Source: Ceratothoa steindachneri | Lineage: Eukaryota > Arthropoda > Malacostraca > Isopoda > Cymothoidae | NCBI GenBank assembly: GCA_963969495.1 | Contig: OZ018321.1 | Span: 107,646,557 to 107,710,556, forward strand | Length of the DNA: 64,000 bases | Reading direction: 5' to 3' | Shown: positions 20,852-30,235 of the stretch, piece after piece | Layout: each line of letters starts with the position of its first letter | Position numbering within the stretch: position 1 is the first letter of the stretch | Translations under genes and position numbers: made by a program | The notes under the pieces: generated by a model | The model's database searches: none | What the model was told of the DNA's origin: nothing | The model's input: only the letters and a program-made list of their open reading frames with translations

Positions 20852-23269
20852 ATGCCCAATGATGAGTTTAAAAAAAACCCTCAACCCCCAACTTCCCCTA
20901 TAACATCGACGGAGCCGCCCTTGGGCAGCTCCAGCAAAAAAATGGAGGTCCCCCCCCCTGTGCTTGCTCAGGGGACCCTCCATATATCTCTAACCGGAGA
21001 GGAGGCTTACTCCTCTCCTTCGCTTACGGGTGTAGGGGACTCCCCCTCACCCCCTTCTCTGGAGGTGCTTTCGGGCGCCTCCCTTTTACCAGCGGCAGTC
21101 CCCTCTGTTCTTTCCAAGGGGACTGCCAAGAAAGCCAGCAGGCAGCCCTTAGCCAGCCGCTCCACATCGAAGCGGCCCGGGTAGGGCAAACCCCCTTAGG
21201 GGGGAGAGGGAAGCCAGGCCCCTTCGGTCGCTTCCCTCAAAAGACCTGCTGGCAAGAATACTGAACCTTGCCGATGTCAAGGCCCATGCCTCCCCAAAGA
21301 AGACTAGTGACGATACTGCCAACGGGACCTGCGATGTCTTGGGGCTGATGGCCAACTGGAGGCCCCCCCTAAGATAGACATGGTCCTTGAGGAAACCCAG
21401 CCTCAGACGGTAGGGCCTTCCATGGGGGGGAATCTGGGCTCGGCGCCAAGCACCGAACCCGAATCCGCCCCGATGCAAGGTCCTCCTCAAACGGCTGTGG
21501 TTTCCGAAGCAGTACAAGGAGGGGAGGGATCTCCGCCGACCGGTGCCCCCACGACTACCAGGACCTTCTCCATTTCAGAGAATGACCTGGCTGAGGCCGG
21601 TCCATCTGGCCTGGGGGCTTCTTCCGGCGGAGGTGAGAAGCGGGTTCATTCCCCGCCCTCCTCTCCGAAAAAGAAAAAGAAAAAGACTAAAAAGACAAAA
21701 AAGACTCGGGGCTCCTCTCCATCCGCGGGGGCTGCGGGGACGGATGGGTCTGCTGCCACTCTGGCAAGCGACCAACCCAAGATCGGCACATCCGCCCCCT
21801 CTGCCCCCCCGGTTGCGGAGCCCCTGACAAAGAAGACTAATACGTGAAGTGCACAGGGCGGAGCCTCGATGACATCGGGGCCTCTGATTCAGAGGTTACC
21901 TGGCGTTTTCGAGCCCGCTGGCTTCAAACGCTTCCTCGTTATTCGCTCCACTGATGGCAACATGATCCATCAGAGGAGAGGATTAGCTAGTGCAATTGGT
22001 AGAGAGCCGAAGGTGACCCGTTTCTCGGACGGCAGCCTTCTGGCGAATGCGGCGAATCCCGCCGAGGCGGCCAAGATAAGTGCTCTTCGGACACTTCATG
22101 GCACCCCGGTGAGTGTGACCCCGCACTCTACCATGAACTTTGTAAAAGGAGTAGTTTATGCGAGGGAACTCGTTGACTACTCCATTGAGGACATCACCCT
22201 AGAGCTGGCCGACCATGGGGCGGTCAAGGTCGAACGTGTGATGAGAAAACAGGGAGGGGCTTCGAGACACACCCCTACACTCTTCGTCACGTTCGACTGT
22301 GACAAGCTCCCTGAGTCGGTGCGTGCCGGTTGGTACCGCTACCGCGTGAAGGCATTCGTGCCACTGCCGCGGTGGTGCTATTACTGTCACCGCTTCGGCC
22401 ATACGAATCGCTCATGTAGACGTGCAAAGTCGGGGTCACCCGAAGTCTGTGTAAATTGCTCCAAGGTGGCACACGATAAGTCCAAATCGTGTGTGGCCAA
22501 GTGTGTCAATTGCGGAGAGCCGCACCCTGCTTCTTCGAAGCAATGTGGTGCATATCTCCTGGAGAAAGAAATCCTGGCCGTTCAGGCCCAGGATAGACTC
22601 TCATTCCGCGAGGCTAAGGACTTGGTCATGGCGCGCCCAGCTCTGCCTGGGACGTCATATGCCTCAGTAGCTCGAAAGGCACCCTCTGCTCCTGGCCCAT
22701 CCAGGCCAACGAGCACGGTTGTTTCCGCGCCCATTCGGAGCCCTTGTGCGGGCTCTACCCAACCCGGGCGCTCCCCTGGTAAAGCTGGCGGCAAAAAGGG
22801 TTCATACCCAGCCCCGGCTAAAACCAGGGCTCCCCCCTCTTCCCCCAGCGTGACCGTTTCCCGCAAGGTGAAACGGCCACGCGCCTCCACAGAGTCGTTA
22901 GACTCACAGGAGGCAACACCCCTGAAGATGGTCGCTAGGCCATCTTCGGGGGTTCCTAAAGCTGTCCCCCGAAAGGAGGACAGCAACAAAGGAGCTTCAG
23001 CTCCTTCGCCCACGCCCCGAGGTGGAGCGAGTGGCTCGGAGACGGTGGTTTCTCGAAAAGAGGGCCCCCCGCCTCCGAAGCCGCAGCGCCCGCCTAAGGT
23101 TTCGAGGCGGAGGGAGGAAAAGACTCGCATGGCGAGCCAAACCTCCCCCAATAAGTCCTCGAAGGCGAGAGGCGCCTCCAGCGCCCGGGGTTCTGCCCCC
23201 GGGAAGCGTACGGCCATTCCCGTGAGGGTCTTCAATTCGAGGAGGGCCCCCACGTCTCCTCCGAGCTAG
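20852..23269 (+). pseudogene. alpha1 gag-like ORF1 (broken; 3' 466 codons open)
   Basis: ORF1p is the RNA-binding partner of the LINE polymerase. The likely start is the ATG at 20,852. A +1 shift near 21,178 and TGA at 21,845 split it; the last 466 codons (21,869-23,269) are open. Its N-terminal half is Pro/Ser-rich with a lysine run near 21,670. The gag core holds FEPAGFKRFLVIRSTDG and NFVKGVVYARELVDYS. Three zinc knuckles follow at about 22,375-22,545: CYYCHRFGHTNRSC, CVNCSKVAHDKSKSC and CVNCGEPHPASSKQC. The C-terminus is a basic, Pro/Ser-rich tail. It ends at TAG 23,267-23,269, inside the start of ORF2 in another frame. Confidence 0.88.
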
Positions 23270-24456
23270 GTCTGGAGGGCATATTCCTTCAATGGAATTG
23301 CCGTGGACTCCGGGCCAACTGGGAGGAGCTGCGGAGGCTCGCCTCGTCCCGTTCCCCGTTAGCTATTTTTTTAGAGGAGACCATGCTAGGCGCGTGCCCC
23401 CTGCCTGCCCTCCCGGGGTATAAGGGTCTTGCGACCCCACCACCGCGGGATGGCCGGGCTGGGGGATGCGTGGTTTACACCCGGCATGATGTCTCCGTTC
23501 TTCTTTTCTCTTTAGATACCTCCTTTCAGGCAGTGGCTGTGCAGCTGCACCTGGATAGGAGGTATACTATCATTTCTGCGTACATTCCACCGTAGGCTGA
23601 CTTCGACGCGGTGGACTTCCGCCGCGTCGTGGCCCCGTTGCCGAGGCCCTATCTCTTGCTTGGAGATCTGAACGGCAGGCATCCTCTCTGGGGAGATTAC
23701 TCCATAAATCCCAGGGGACAAGTCCTTGCCGATCTGATCGAAGAGCTTGAGATGGGTGTCCTAAACGTGGATGAGTTTACGCATCACTGTCCGAGAACCG
23801 CTTCATTTTCTTGCCTTGACCTATCTTTGTGCTCTTCGGATGCACAGCCTGATTTTGATTGGGGGGTGGTCGATGACTTCCATGGTAGTGATCACTTTCC
23901 CATTCAAATATCATTTTCAGGTCAACTGCCGCCTGAGAGACCACCTCGGTGGTGCTTGGCGCGGGCGCGGTGGCCTGCATTTCAGGAAATGACTGAATTC
24001 TCTATCTCAGTCGAGGAGTTTAGGTCGGTAGATGAGGCCGTTGAGTTCTTCTCCGGCAACCTCATCGCCGTGGGCCTGACTACTATTCCTAGGACGTCTG
24101 GCCCTTTTGCACGCCGACCGCTCCCGTGGTGGTCGGCCGAGTGTGAGACGGCCCTCAAACAGAAGCGTTATGCCTACATGCGCTATAAGCGCCGCCCGAA
24201 CGATTTCACTGTCGCTGAATTTCGTCGGGCTAGGATCCGGTATATTTCGAAGCACGCCCGCCGCTCTTCTTGGCGGGCATACGTGTCTTCACTTAACGGG
24301 AAGACCCCTTTAGCTGAGGTGTGGAAGCGAGTCAAAAGGATTCGGGGCAAGTTCTCGCAGGACCCCCCATCCCGTTCTCCAGGAGAATGGGACCGCAATC
24401 TCGGACCCAGCGTTCGTGGCGGAAGCCTTAGCGACCGCTTTTTCCGCATTCTCTAG
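23270..24456 (+). pseudogene. alpha1 ORF2 endonuclease region
   Basis: Apurinic-type endonuclease that nicks target DNA. It opens with FLQWNCRGLRANWEE in the -1 frame relative to gag, with no ATG in front of it. TAG at 23,593-23,595 interrupts the domain and the same stop is present in alpha2. From 23,611 the frame is open: LLLGDLNGRHPLWGDYS, then GSDHFPIQ near 23,888, the catalytic D-H pair. An extra base in the C-run near 24,369 shifts the frame before RT. The linker is basic (ALKQKRYAYMRYKRRP). Confidence 0.88.
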
Positions 24457-26989
24457 CCGTGATGCTGCTCCGCCAGCATTCAATGCACGTCGTGATGTCG
24501 CGGAAGGCCGCCGGCTGGACTTTACCTCCAGAGGCGGAGAACCCTTCAACGACAAGTTTACTGTAATCGAGTTACGTTCGGCTCTCGCTTCGTGCGCGGA
24601 CACCGCCCATGGTCCGGACGATGTCCCGTACGCCATGCTTCGACACCTAGGTGAGCGAGGCATGGCCTTTCTGTTAGATTTGTTCAACAAGATCTGGGTG
24701 GAAGGTCTTCTCCCAGACTCTTGGCGAATCGCTACTGTGCTTGCCTTTCGCAAACCGGGGAGAGATCACTCTACTCCGACCGGTTTCCGCCCAATCTCTC
24801 TAACCTCTTGCGTGTGCAAGTTGATGGAGAAATTGGTAAATGTTAGATTAGCCTTTTTCCTGGACAGCGGAGGCCATCTGTCTTCCGCACAGTGCGGCTT
24901 CCGCAAGTTCCACTCCACGTCGAATGCTCTGCTCCGACTGGAAAATGCCGTCTGCGAGGCTTTCCTTCGTAGACAGCACTACGCCACGGTGTTTTTCGAT
25001 CTGGAGAAGGCCTATGATACCGCATGGCGATACGGTATCATGGAGACTCTCCACACGATGGGGGCGAGGGGACGCCTCCCAATGTTTATATGTGAATTTT
25101 TGCGAGATCGTCGATTCCGCGTACGGGTGGGGGGAGCCCTCTCCGGCCCAAAGGAGCAGGAAGAGGGTGTCCCGCAGGGAAGTGTCCTCAGTGTCACACT
25201 CTTTGCCCTGAGCATCAACGGCATCACCTCGGTGCTGCCGGAAGATGTTCTCGCTACGCTCTACGTGGACGACCTTTCGATCTCTTTTGGCGCGGCCCAG
25301 ATGCCAACTCTGGAGCGTCGACTCCAACAGGCATTGAACCGCGTCTCTCGCTATGCCGAAGCGCACAGGTTTCGGTTTTCTTTGGCCAAGACTAAGGTGG
25401 TGCACTTCTGCCGCCATCCACGGCTTCACCCCGACCCAGATTTGTTTCTTAATGGGGTGCGCCTGGATGTGGTTGAGTCGCACCGTTTCCTTGGTCTTGT
25501 ATTCGACCGACGCCTCACCTGGGAGGCTCATATTCGCAGCCTTAGGGTCTCTTGTACCCGCGCCATGGACATTCTCCGTTCCGTGACGTTCAGCGCTTGG
25601 GGCGCTGATAGGGCTACTGCCTTACTTTTTTATCGATCCTTTGTTCGCTCGAAGCTCGACTACGGATGCGAGTTTTATGCATCCGCAGCCGAGCGTTTAT
25701 TGCGGCAGGTGGATTCGATCCACCACACCGGCCTTCGCCTTGCGACCGGTGCCTTCCGCACTTCCCCCATTGAGAGCCTGTTGGTCGATGCTGGGGAGAT
25801 GCCACTCGCTCTGCGCCGCGTGCAGTGTATCACTCGACTGTACGCGCGAGCCCGGCGCCTCCCTCAGTCGCCAACAGCTCTCACTGCATCCGCAGCTGAT
25901 CTCGATGGTGCCTATGCCGTCGAGAGACGCCAGTCATACCCTAAGCCTTTTGGGTTTAGGGCCAGGAAACTCCTTCGAGAGGTAGATATCGCTCTCGGGC
26001 CGGTGGCGCCCCTGGTTTTGCCCAGGACGCCACCCTGGAGGGTACCACATTTGGCTATTTGTCGCCACGCCTCTGCTCCCAAAGCTTGTACTGCGCCGGG
26101 AGTATTGCTTTCGACCTTTTTGGAGCACACATCGTGTCACGCTGGAACCGTTCCAGTGTATACGGATGGCTCCAAGTCCCAAGAGGGGGTCGGCTTCCAC
26201 CCCGTATCCCCTCTGTTTGAAGTCAGCGGGGCTCTACCAGGCGCTGCGTCTGTCTTCACGGCCGAGCTGGTGGCAATACACCACTCGGTACGGGAGATTA
26301 CGCGACGTGCCCGGTTCGGAGACCGGATTGTAATCTATAGCGACTCACAAAGCGCCCTGAGTGCTCTCGGGGCATTGGAATCTCCGCATCCCCTGGTTTG
26401 CGATATCCGTGACGCCACGGTTTTGGCGAGCCGGGCAGATGTCGAGATTATCTTCTGCTGGGTTCCTGGACATGTAGGAATTGCGGGGAATGAGGGCGCC
26501 AAAGAGTCCGCGAGGACTCTGCGACCGGACCAGCGTTTCGCTCTTCCTCACACCGACTACATGGCAGGAATACGGGCAGCTCTTCGGTCTGCTTGGCAAA
26601 GAAGATGGGAGACGGTCGAAGGGAACTTAAAGTTGCATGCCATTGCGCCGCGACTGTTCCCATGGACCTATCCCCCAATGCCGCGGCGGCTTCAGGTCGC
26701 TTTCTGTCGTCTTCGAATCGGACACACTCGTGTGACGCATCGCTACTTGATGGAGCGCTCGCTTGCGCCCAATTGCAACGACTGCGTCGTCCCACAGACT
26801 GTTCGGCATATTCTTGTCGAATGTCCCAGTCTGGGTGATCTTCGCGCACGACACCTGTCCCGATACCGGGATGGGCGGGGTCGCTACCGCCTGTCCCTTG
26901 TACTCGGGATGAGTGCGTGCACATCGACTGGTGTTCTTGTTGACTTTTTCGGGGAGGCCGGCCTTCTCTTTTCATTTAACCCGGTTTAG
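24416..26989 (+). CDS. alpha1 ORF2 reverse transcriptase, RNase H and CCHC tail (857 codons open)
   Basis: This polymerase copies the element RNA at the nicked target. RT blocks are visible in order: TGFRPISLTSC (residue about 120), VFFDLEKAYDTAW (about 195), [11 protein letters not shown] (about 250) and the catalytic YVDD (about 282). RNase H has YTDGSK (about 581), the glutamate in FTAELVAIHH and YSDSQSA (about 641), but a 12-base deletion near 26,494 removes the fourth acidic residue, since ADEG is present in alpha2 and alpha3. A C-terminal CNDCVVPQTVRHILVEC motif sits near residue 787. The frame is open but the true start lies upstream in the broken EN frame. It also lacks a complete RNase H site. 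Confidence 0.93.
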   Translation: MAEALATAFSAFSSRDAAPPAFNARRDVAEGRRLDFTSRGGEPFNDKFTVIELRSALASCADTAHGPDDVPYAMLRHLGERGMAFLLDLFNKIWVEGLLPDSWRIATVLAFRKPGRDHSTPTGFRPISLTSCVCKLMEKLVNVRLAFFLDSGGHLSSAQCGFRKFHSTSNALLRLENAVCEAFLRRQHYATVFFDLEKAYDTAWRYGIMETLHTMGARGRLPMFICEFLRDRRFRVRVGGALSGPKEQEEGVPQGSVLSVTLFALSINGITSVLPEDVLATLYVDDLSISFGAAQMPTLERRLQQALNRVSRYAEAHRFRFSLAKTKVVHFCRHPRLHPDPDLFLNGVRLDVVESHRFLGLVFDRRLTWEAHIRSLRVSCTRAMDILRSVTFSAWGADRATALLFYRSFVRSKLDYGCEFYASAAERLLRQVDSIHHTGLRLATGAFRTSPIESLLVDAGEMPLALRRVQCITRLYARARRLPQSPTALTASAADLDGAYAVERRQSYPKPFGFRARKLLREVDIALGPVAPLVLPRTPPWRVPHLAICRHASAPKACTAPGVLLSTFLEHTSCHAGTVPVYTDGSKSQEGVGFHPVSPLFEVSGALPGAASVFTAELVAIHHSVREITRRARFGDRIVIYSDSQSALSALGALESPHPLVCDIRDATVLASRADVEIIFCWVPGHVGIAGNEGAKESARTLRPDQRFALPHTDYMAGIRAALRSAWQRRWETVEGNLKLHAIAPRLFPWTYPPMPRRLQVAFCRLRIGHTRVTHRYLMERSLAPNCNDCVVPQTVRHILVECPSLGDLRARHLSRYRDGRGRYRLSLVLGMSACTSTGVLVDFFGEAGLLFSFNPV

Positions 26990-27059
26990 TTGTTGTTGTT
27001 TTTGTTATTGCTTTGTTATTGTTATTTTTTTTATTGTTGTTTCCTGTTCAATTTTTTAA

Positions 27060-27120
27060 AGTAGCCTAGAACTAGGCTGTTTGTTTACGGCGACTTATGC
27101 TTAAGTCGGCAGTCGCCAGA
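27060..27120 (+). other. alpha1 3'UTR hairpins (likely RT recognition structure)
   Basis: AGCCTA/TAGGCT pair around loop GAAC at 27,063-27,078. Then GGCGAC (27,089-27,094) can pair with GTCGCC (27,112-27,117), or CGACTTA with TAAGTCG inside it; the two pairings share bases and exclude each other. The same structures occur before the A-tails of alpha2, alpha3 and alpha4, and the first hairpin with a different loop in a diverged relic at 62,764-62,780. Confidence 0.6.
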
Positions 27121-27141
27121 TAGCCCCTTAAAAAAAAAAAA

Positions 27142-29707
27142 CCGCTTCGTGCGCGGACCCCGCCCATGGTCCGGACGATGTCCCGTACGCCATGTTTCGA
27201 CACCTAGGTGAGCGAGGCATGGCCTTTCTGTTAGATTTGTTCAACAAGATCTGGGTGGAAGGTCTTCTCCCAGACTCTTGGCGAATCGCTACTGTGCTTG
27301 CCTTTCGCAAACCGGGGAGAGATCACTCTACTCCGACCGGTTTCCGCCCAATCTCTCTAACCTCTTGCGTGTGCAAGTTGATTGAGAAATTGGTAAATGT
27401 TAGATTAGCCTTTTTCCTGGACAGCGGAGGCCATCTGTCTTCCGCACAGTGCGGCTTCCGCAAGTTCCACTCCACGTCGAATGCTCTGCTCCGACTGGAA
27501 AATGCCGTCTGCGAGGCTTTCCTTCGTAGACAGCACTACGCCACGGTGTTTTTCGATCTGGAGAAGGCCTATGATACCGCATGGCGATACGGTATCATGG
27601 AGACTCTCCACACGATGGGGGCGAGGGGACGCCTCCCAATGTTTATATGTGAATTTTTGCGAGATCGTCGATTCCGCGTACGGGTGGGGGGGGAGCCCTC
27701 TCCGTCTCAAAGGAGCAGGAAGAGGGTGTCCCGTAGGGAAGTGTCCTCAGTGTCACACTCTTCGCCCTGAGCATCAACGGCATCACCTCGGTGCTGCCGG
27801 AAGATGTTCTCGCTACGCTCTACGTGGACGACCTTTCGATCTCTTTTGGCGCGGCCCAGATGCCAACTCTGGAGCGTCGACTCCAACAGGCATTGAACCG
27901 CGTCTCTCGCTATGCCGAAGCGCACAGGTTTCGGTTTTCTTTGGCCAAGACTAAGGTGGTGCACTTCTGCCGCCATCCACGGCTTCACCCTGACCCAGAT
28001 TTGTTTCTTAATGGGGTGCGCCTGGATGTGGTTGAGTCGCACCGTTTCCTTGGTCTTGTATTCGACCGACGCCTCACCTGGGAGGCTCATATTCGCAGCC
28101 TTAGGGTCTCTTGTACCCGCGCCATGGTCATTGTCCGTTCCGTGACGTTCAGTTCTTGGGGCGCTGATAGGGCTCCTGCCCTATTTTTGTATCGATCCTT
28201 TGTTCGTTTGAAGCTCGACTACGGATGCGAGTTTTATGCATCCGCAGCCGAGCGTTTATTGCGGAAGGTGGATTCGATCCACCACACCGGCCTTCGCCTT
28301 GCGACCGGTGCCTTCCGCACTTCCCCCATTGAGAGCCTGTTGGTCGATGCTGGGAAGATGCCACTCGCTCTGCGCTGCGTGCAGTGCATCACCCGCCTGT
28401 ATGCGCGAGCCCGGCGCCTCCCTCAGTCGCCAACAGCTCTCACTTCTTCCGCAGCTGATCTCGATGGTGCCTATGCCGCCGAGAGATGCCAGTCATACCC
28501 TAAGCCCTTTGGGTTTAGGGCCAGGAAACTCCTTCGAGAGGTAGATATAGCTCTCGGGCCGGTGGCGCCCCTGGTTCTGCCCAGGACGCCACCCTGGAGG
28601 GTACCACATTTGGCTATTTGTCGCCACGCCTCTTCTCATAAAGCTTGTACGGCCCCGGGAGTATTGCGTTCGACCTTTTTGGAGCTCACATCGTGTCACG
28701 CTGGAACCGTGCCAGTGTATACGGATGGCTCCAAGTCCCATGAGGGGGTCGGCTTCCACGCCGTATCCCCTCTGTATGAAGTCAGCGGGGCTCTACTAGC
28801 CGCTGCGTCTGTCTTCACGTCCGAGCTGGTGGCAATACACCACTCGATACGGGAGATTACGCGACGTGCCCGGCTCGGAGACCGGATTGTGATCTATAGC
28901 GACTCATAAAGCGCCCTGAGTGCTCTCGGGGCATTGGAATCTCCGCATCCCCTGGTTCGCGATATCCGTGACGCCACGGTTTTGGCGAGCCGGGCAGATG
29001 TCGAGATTATCTTCTGTTGGGTTCCTGGACATGTAGCAATTGCGGGGAATGAGCGCGCTGATTAAGGCGCCAAAGAGTCCGCGAGGTCTCTGCGACCGGA
29101 CCAGTGTTTCTCGCTTCCTCACACCGACTACATGGCAGGAATACGGGCAGCTCTTCGGACTGCTTGGCAAAGAAGATGGGAGACGGTCGAAGGGTACTCA
29201 AAGTTGCGTGCCATTGCGCCGCGACTGTTCCCATGGACCTATCCCCCAATGCCGCGACGGCTTCAGGTCGCTTTCTGTCGTCTCCGAATCGGACACACTC
29301 GTGTGACGCATCGCTATTTGATGGAGCGCTCGCCTGCGCCCTATTGCGACGACTGCCTCGTCCCCCAGACTGTTCGGCACATTCTTGTCGAATGTCCCAG
29401 TCTGGGTGATCTTTGCGCACGTTACCTGTCCTGGTACCGGGATGGGCGGGGTCGCTATCGCCTTTCCTTTGTACTCGGGACGAGTGCGTGCACATTGACT
29501 GGCGGTCTTGTTGACTTTTTGGGGGAGGCCGGCCTTCTCCCTTTCCTTTAACCAGGTTTAATTGTTGTTGTTTTTTTTGTTATTGTTATTTCTTTTTATT
29601 GTTGTTTCCTGTTCAATTTTTTTAAATTAGACTAGAACTAGGCTGTTTGTTTACGGCGACTTATGCTTAAGTCGGCAGTTGCCAGATAGCCCCTTAAAAA
29701 AAAAAAA
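27142..29707 (+). mobile_element. LINE-alpha copy alpha4, starts within RT
   Basis: Begins directly after alpha1's A-tail with CGCTTCGTGCGCGGA, equivalent to alpha1 24,586, and continues through RT, RNase H, the CCHC tail, 3'UTR hairpins and an A-run ending at 29,707. It carries a 2-base G insertion near 27,690, TAA at 28,907 (within SDSQSA) and TAA at 29,063 (within ADEG), so it is inactive. The first 980 bases are almost identical to alpha1; divergence rises sharply after about 28,125. Its A-tail abuts a minus-strand gypsy RT scrap, so it was inserted into that element or joined to it. Confidence 0.9.
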
Positions 29708-30145
29708 TCGCTGGAACTCAATCAAACCCCAAAACGACTTCAGTTGCTTCACAGTCACCGGTTTCGGAAACATTCGCACCTTCTCAACATACTTTGGCGA
29801 CTTTCGTAACTCATTCTCACTCACCATATGCCCATGGAATTCCACTTCTTTCGTAAACCATTCACACTTCGCCACTTTCACCTTTACACCAACACTCTCC
29901 AACGTTCTTAACACATCATTCACCAATCTCATATGCTCCTCAAAAGTCTCAGTCATAATCAAAATATCATCTATAAACGCAATCACATTTTTACTTGCAA
30001 ACTTACTCCACACAACATTCATTGCCCACTGGAAGGCTCCGGGAGCATTATCCAACCCAAAGCTGAGGTTCTGGAACTAGTAATACCTCTTTGTGGAAGA
30101 GAAGGCAGTTACGGCCGGCTCTCCTCAGCAATAGGCATCTGGTAA
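29708..30145 (-). pseudogene. Second Ty3/gypsy RT scrap
   Basis: Minus-strand RT of a Ty3/gypsy element different from the one at 4-9 kb. It shows YQMPIAEES, FGLDNAPGAFQWAMN, the catalytic FIDD (about 29,975), CEWFTKEVEFHGHMVSE and MFPKPVTVKQLKSFWGL. One TAG and a frame change lie near 30,080-30,110. At 29,708 it stops exactly at alpha4's A-tail and at about 30,145 it meets the 3' end of the CR1-like LINE. The rest of the element is absent. Confidence 0.85.
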
Positions 30146-30159
30146 TGCAACAAGGAAAG

Positions 30160-30204
30160 AAGGTACCCTAGGAGACCTTACGGTCCATTCAAGGAGGGTA
30201 CCTT
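30160..30204 (-). other. CR1-like 3'-terminal stem-loop
   Basis: AAGGTACCCT at 30,160-30,169 and AGGGTACCTT at 30,195-30,204 form a perfect 10-bp stem with a 25-base loop, just before the element's 3' border. A 3' stem-loop is the usual RT recognition site of this LINE type. Confidence 0.6.
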
Positions 30205-30235
30205 TGGACTAGCAATCGAGTGGGCACATGGCTGC

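Larger units (their letters stand above)
20347..27141 (+). mobile_element. LINE-alpha copy alpha1, full length with 5'UTR and A-tail
   Basis: This 6.8-kb I-type non-LTR retrotransposon moves by target-primed reverse transcription. Its 5' end, CGTAAGGGGCGCGGCG, is the same as that of alpha2 at 44,805. In order: 5'UTR of 505 bases, gag (20,852-23,269), ORF2 (about 23,270-26,989), 3'UTR with hairpins, A-tail to 27,141. It is GC-rich against an AT-rich host. It cannot be autonomous, having a gag frameshift near 21,180, TGA at 21,845-21,847, TAG at 23,593 in EN and a frameshift near 24,370. The left flank is alpha5 and the right flank alpha4, both of the same family, with no visible target duplication. 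Confidence 0.92.

Noticed and set aside
22582..23253. 223-codon minus-strand ORF opposite the alpha1 gag tail, and several 140-230 codon minus ORFs opposite RT
   Set aside because: They are antisense shadows of GC-rich LINE coding sequence. The same shadows recur in every copy and contain no known domain.
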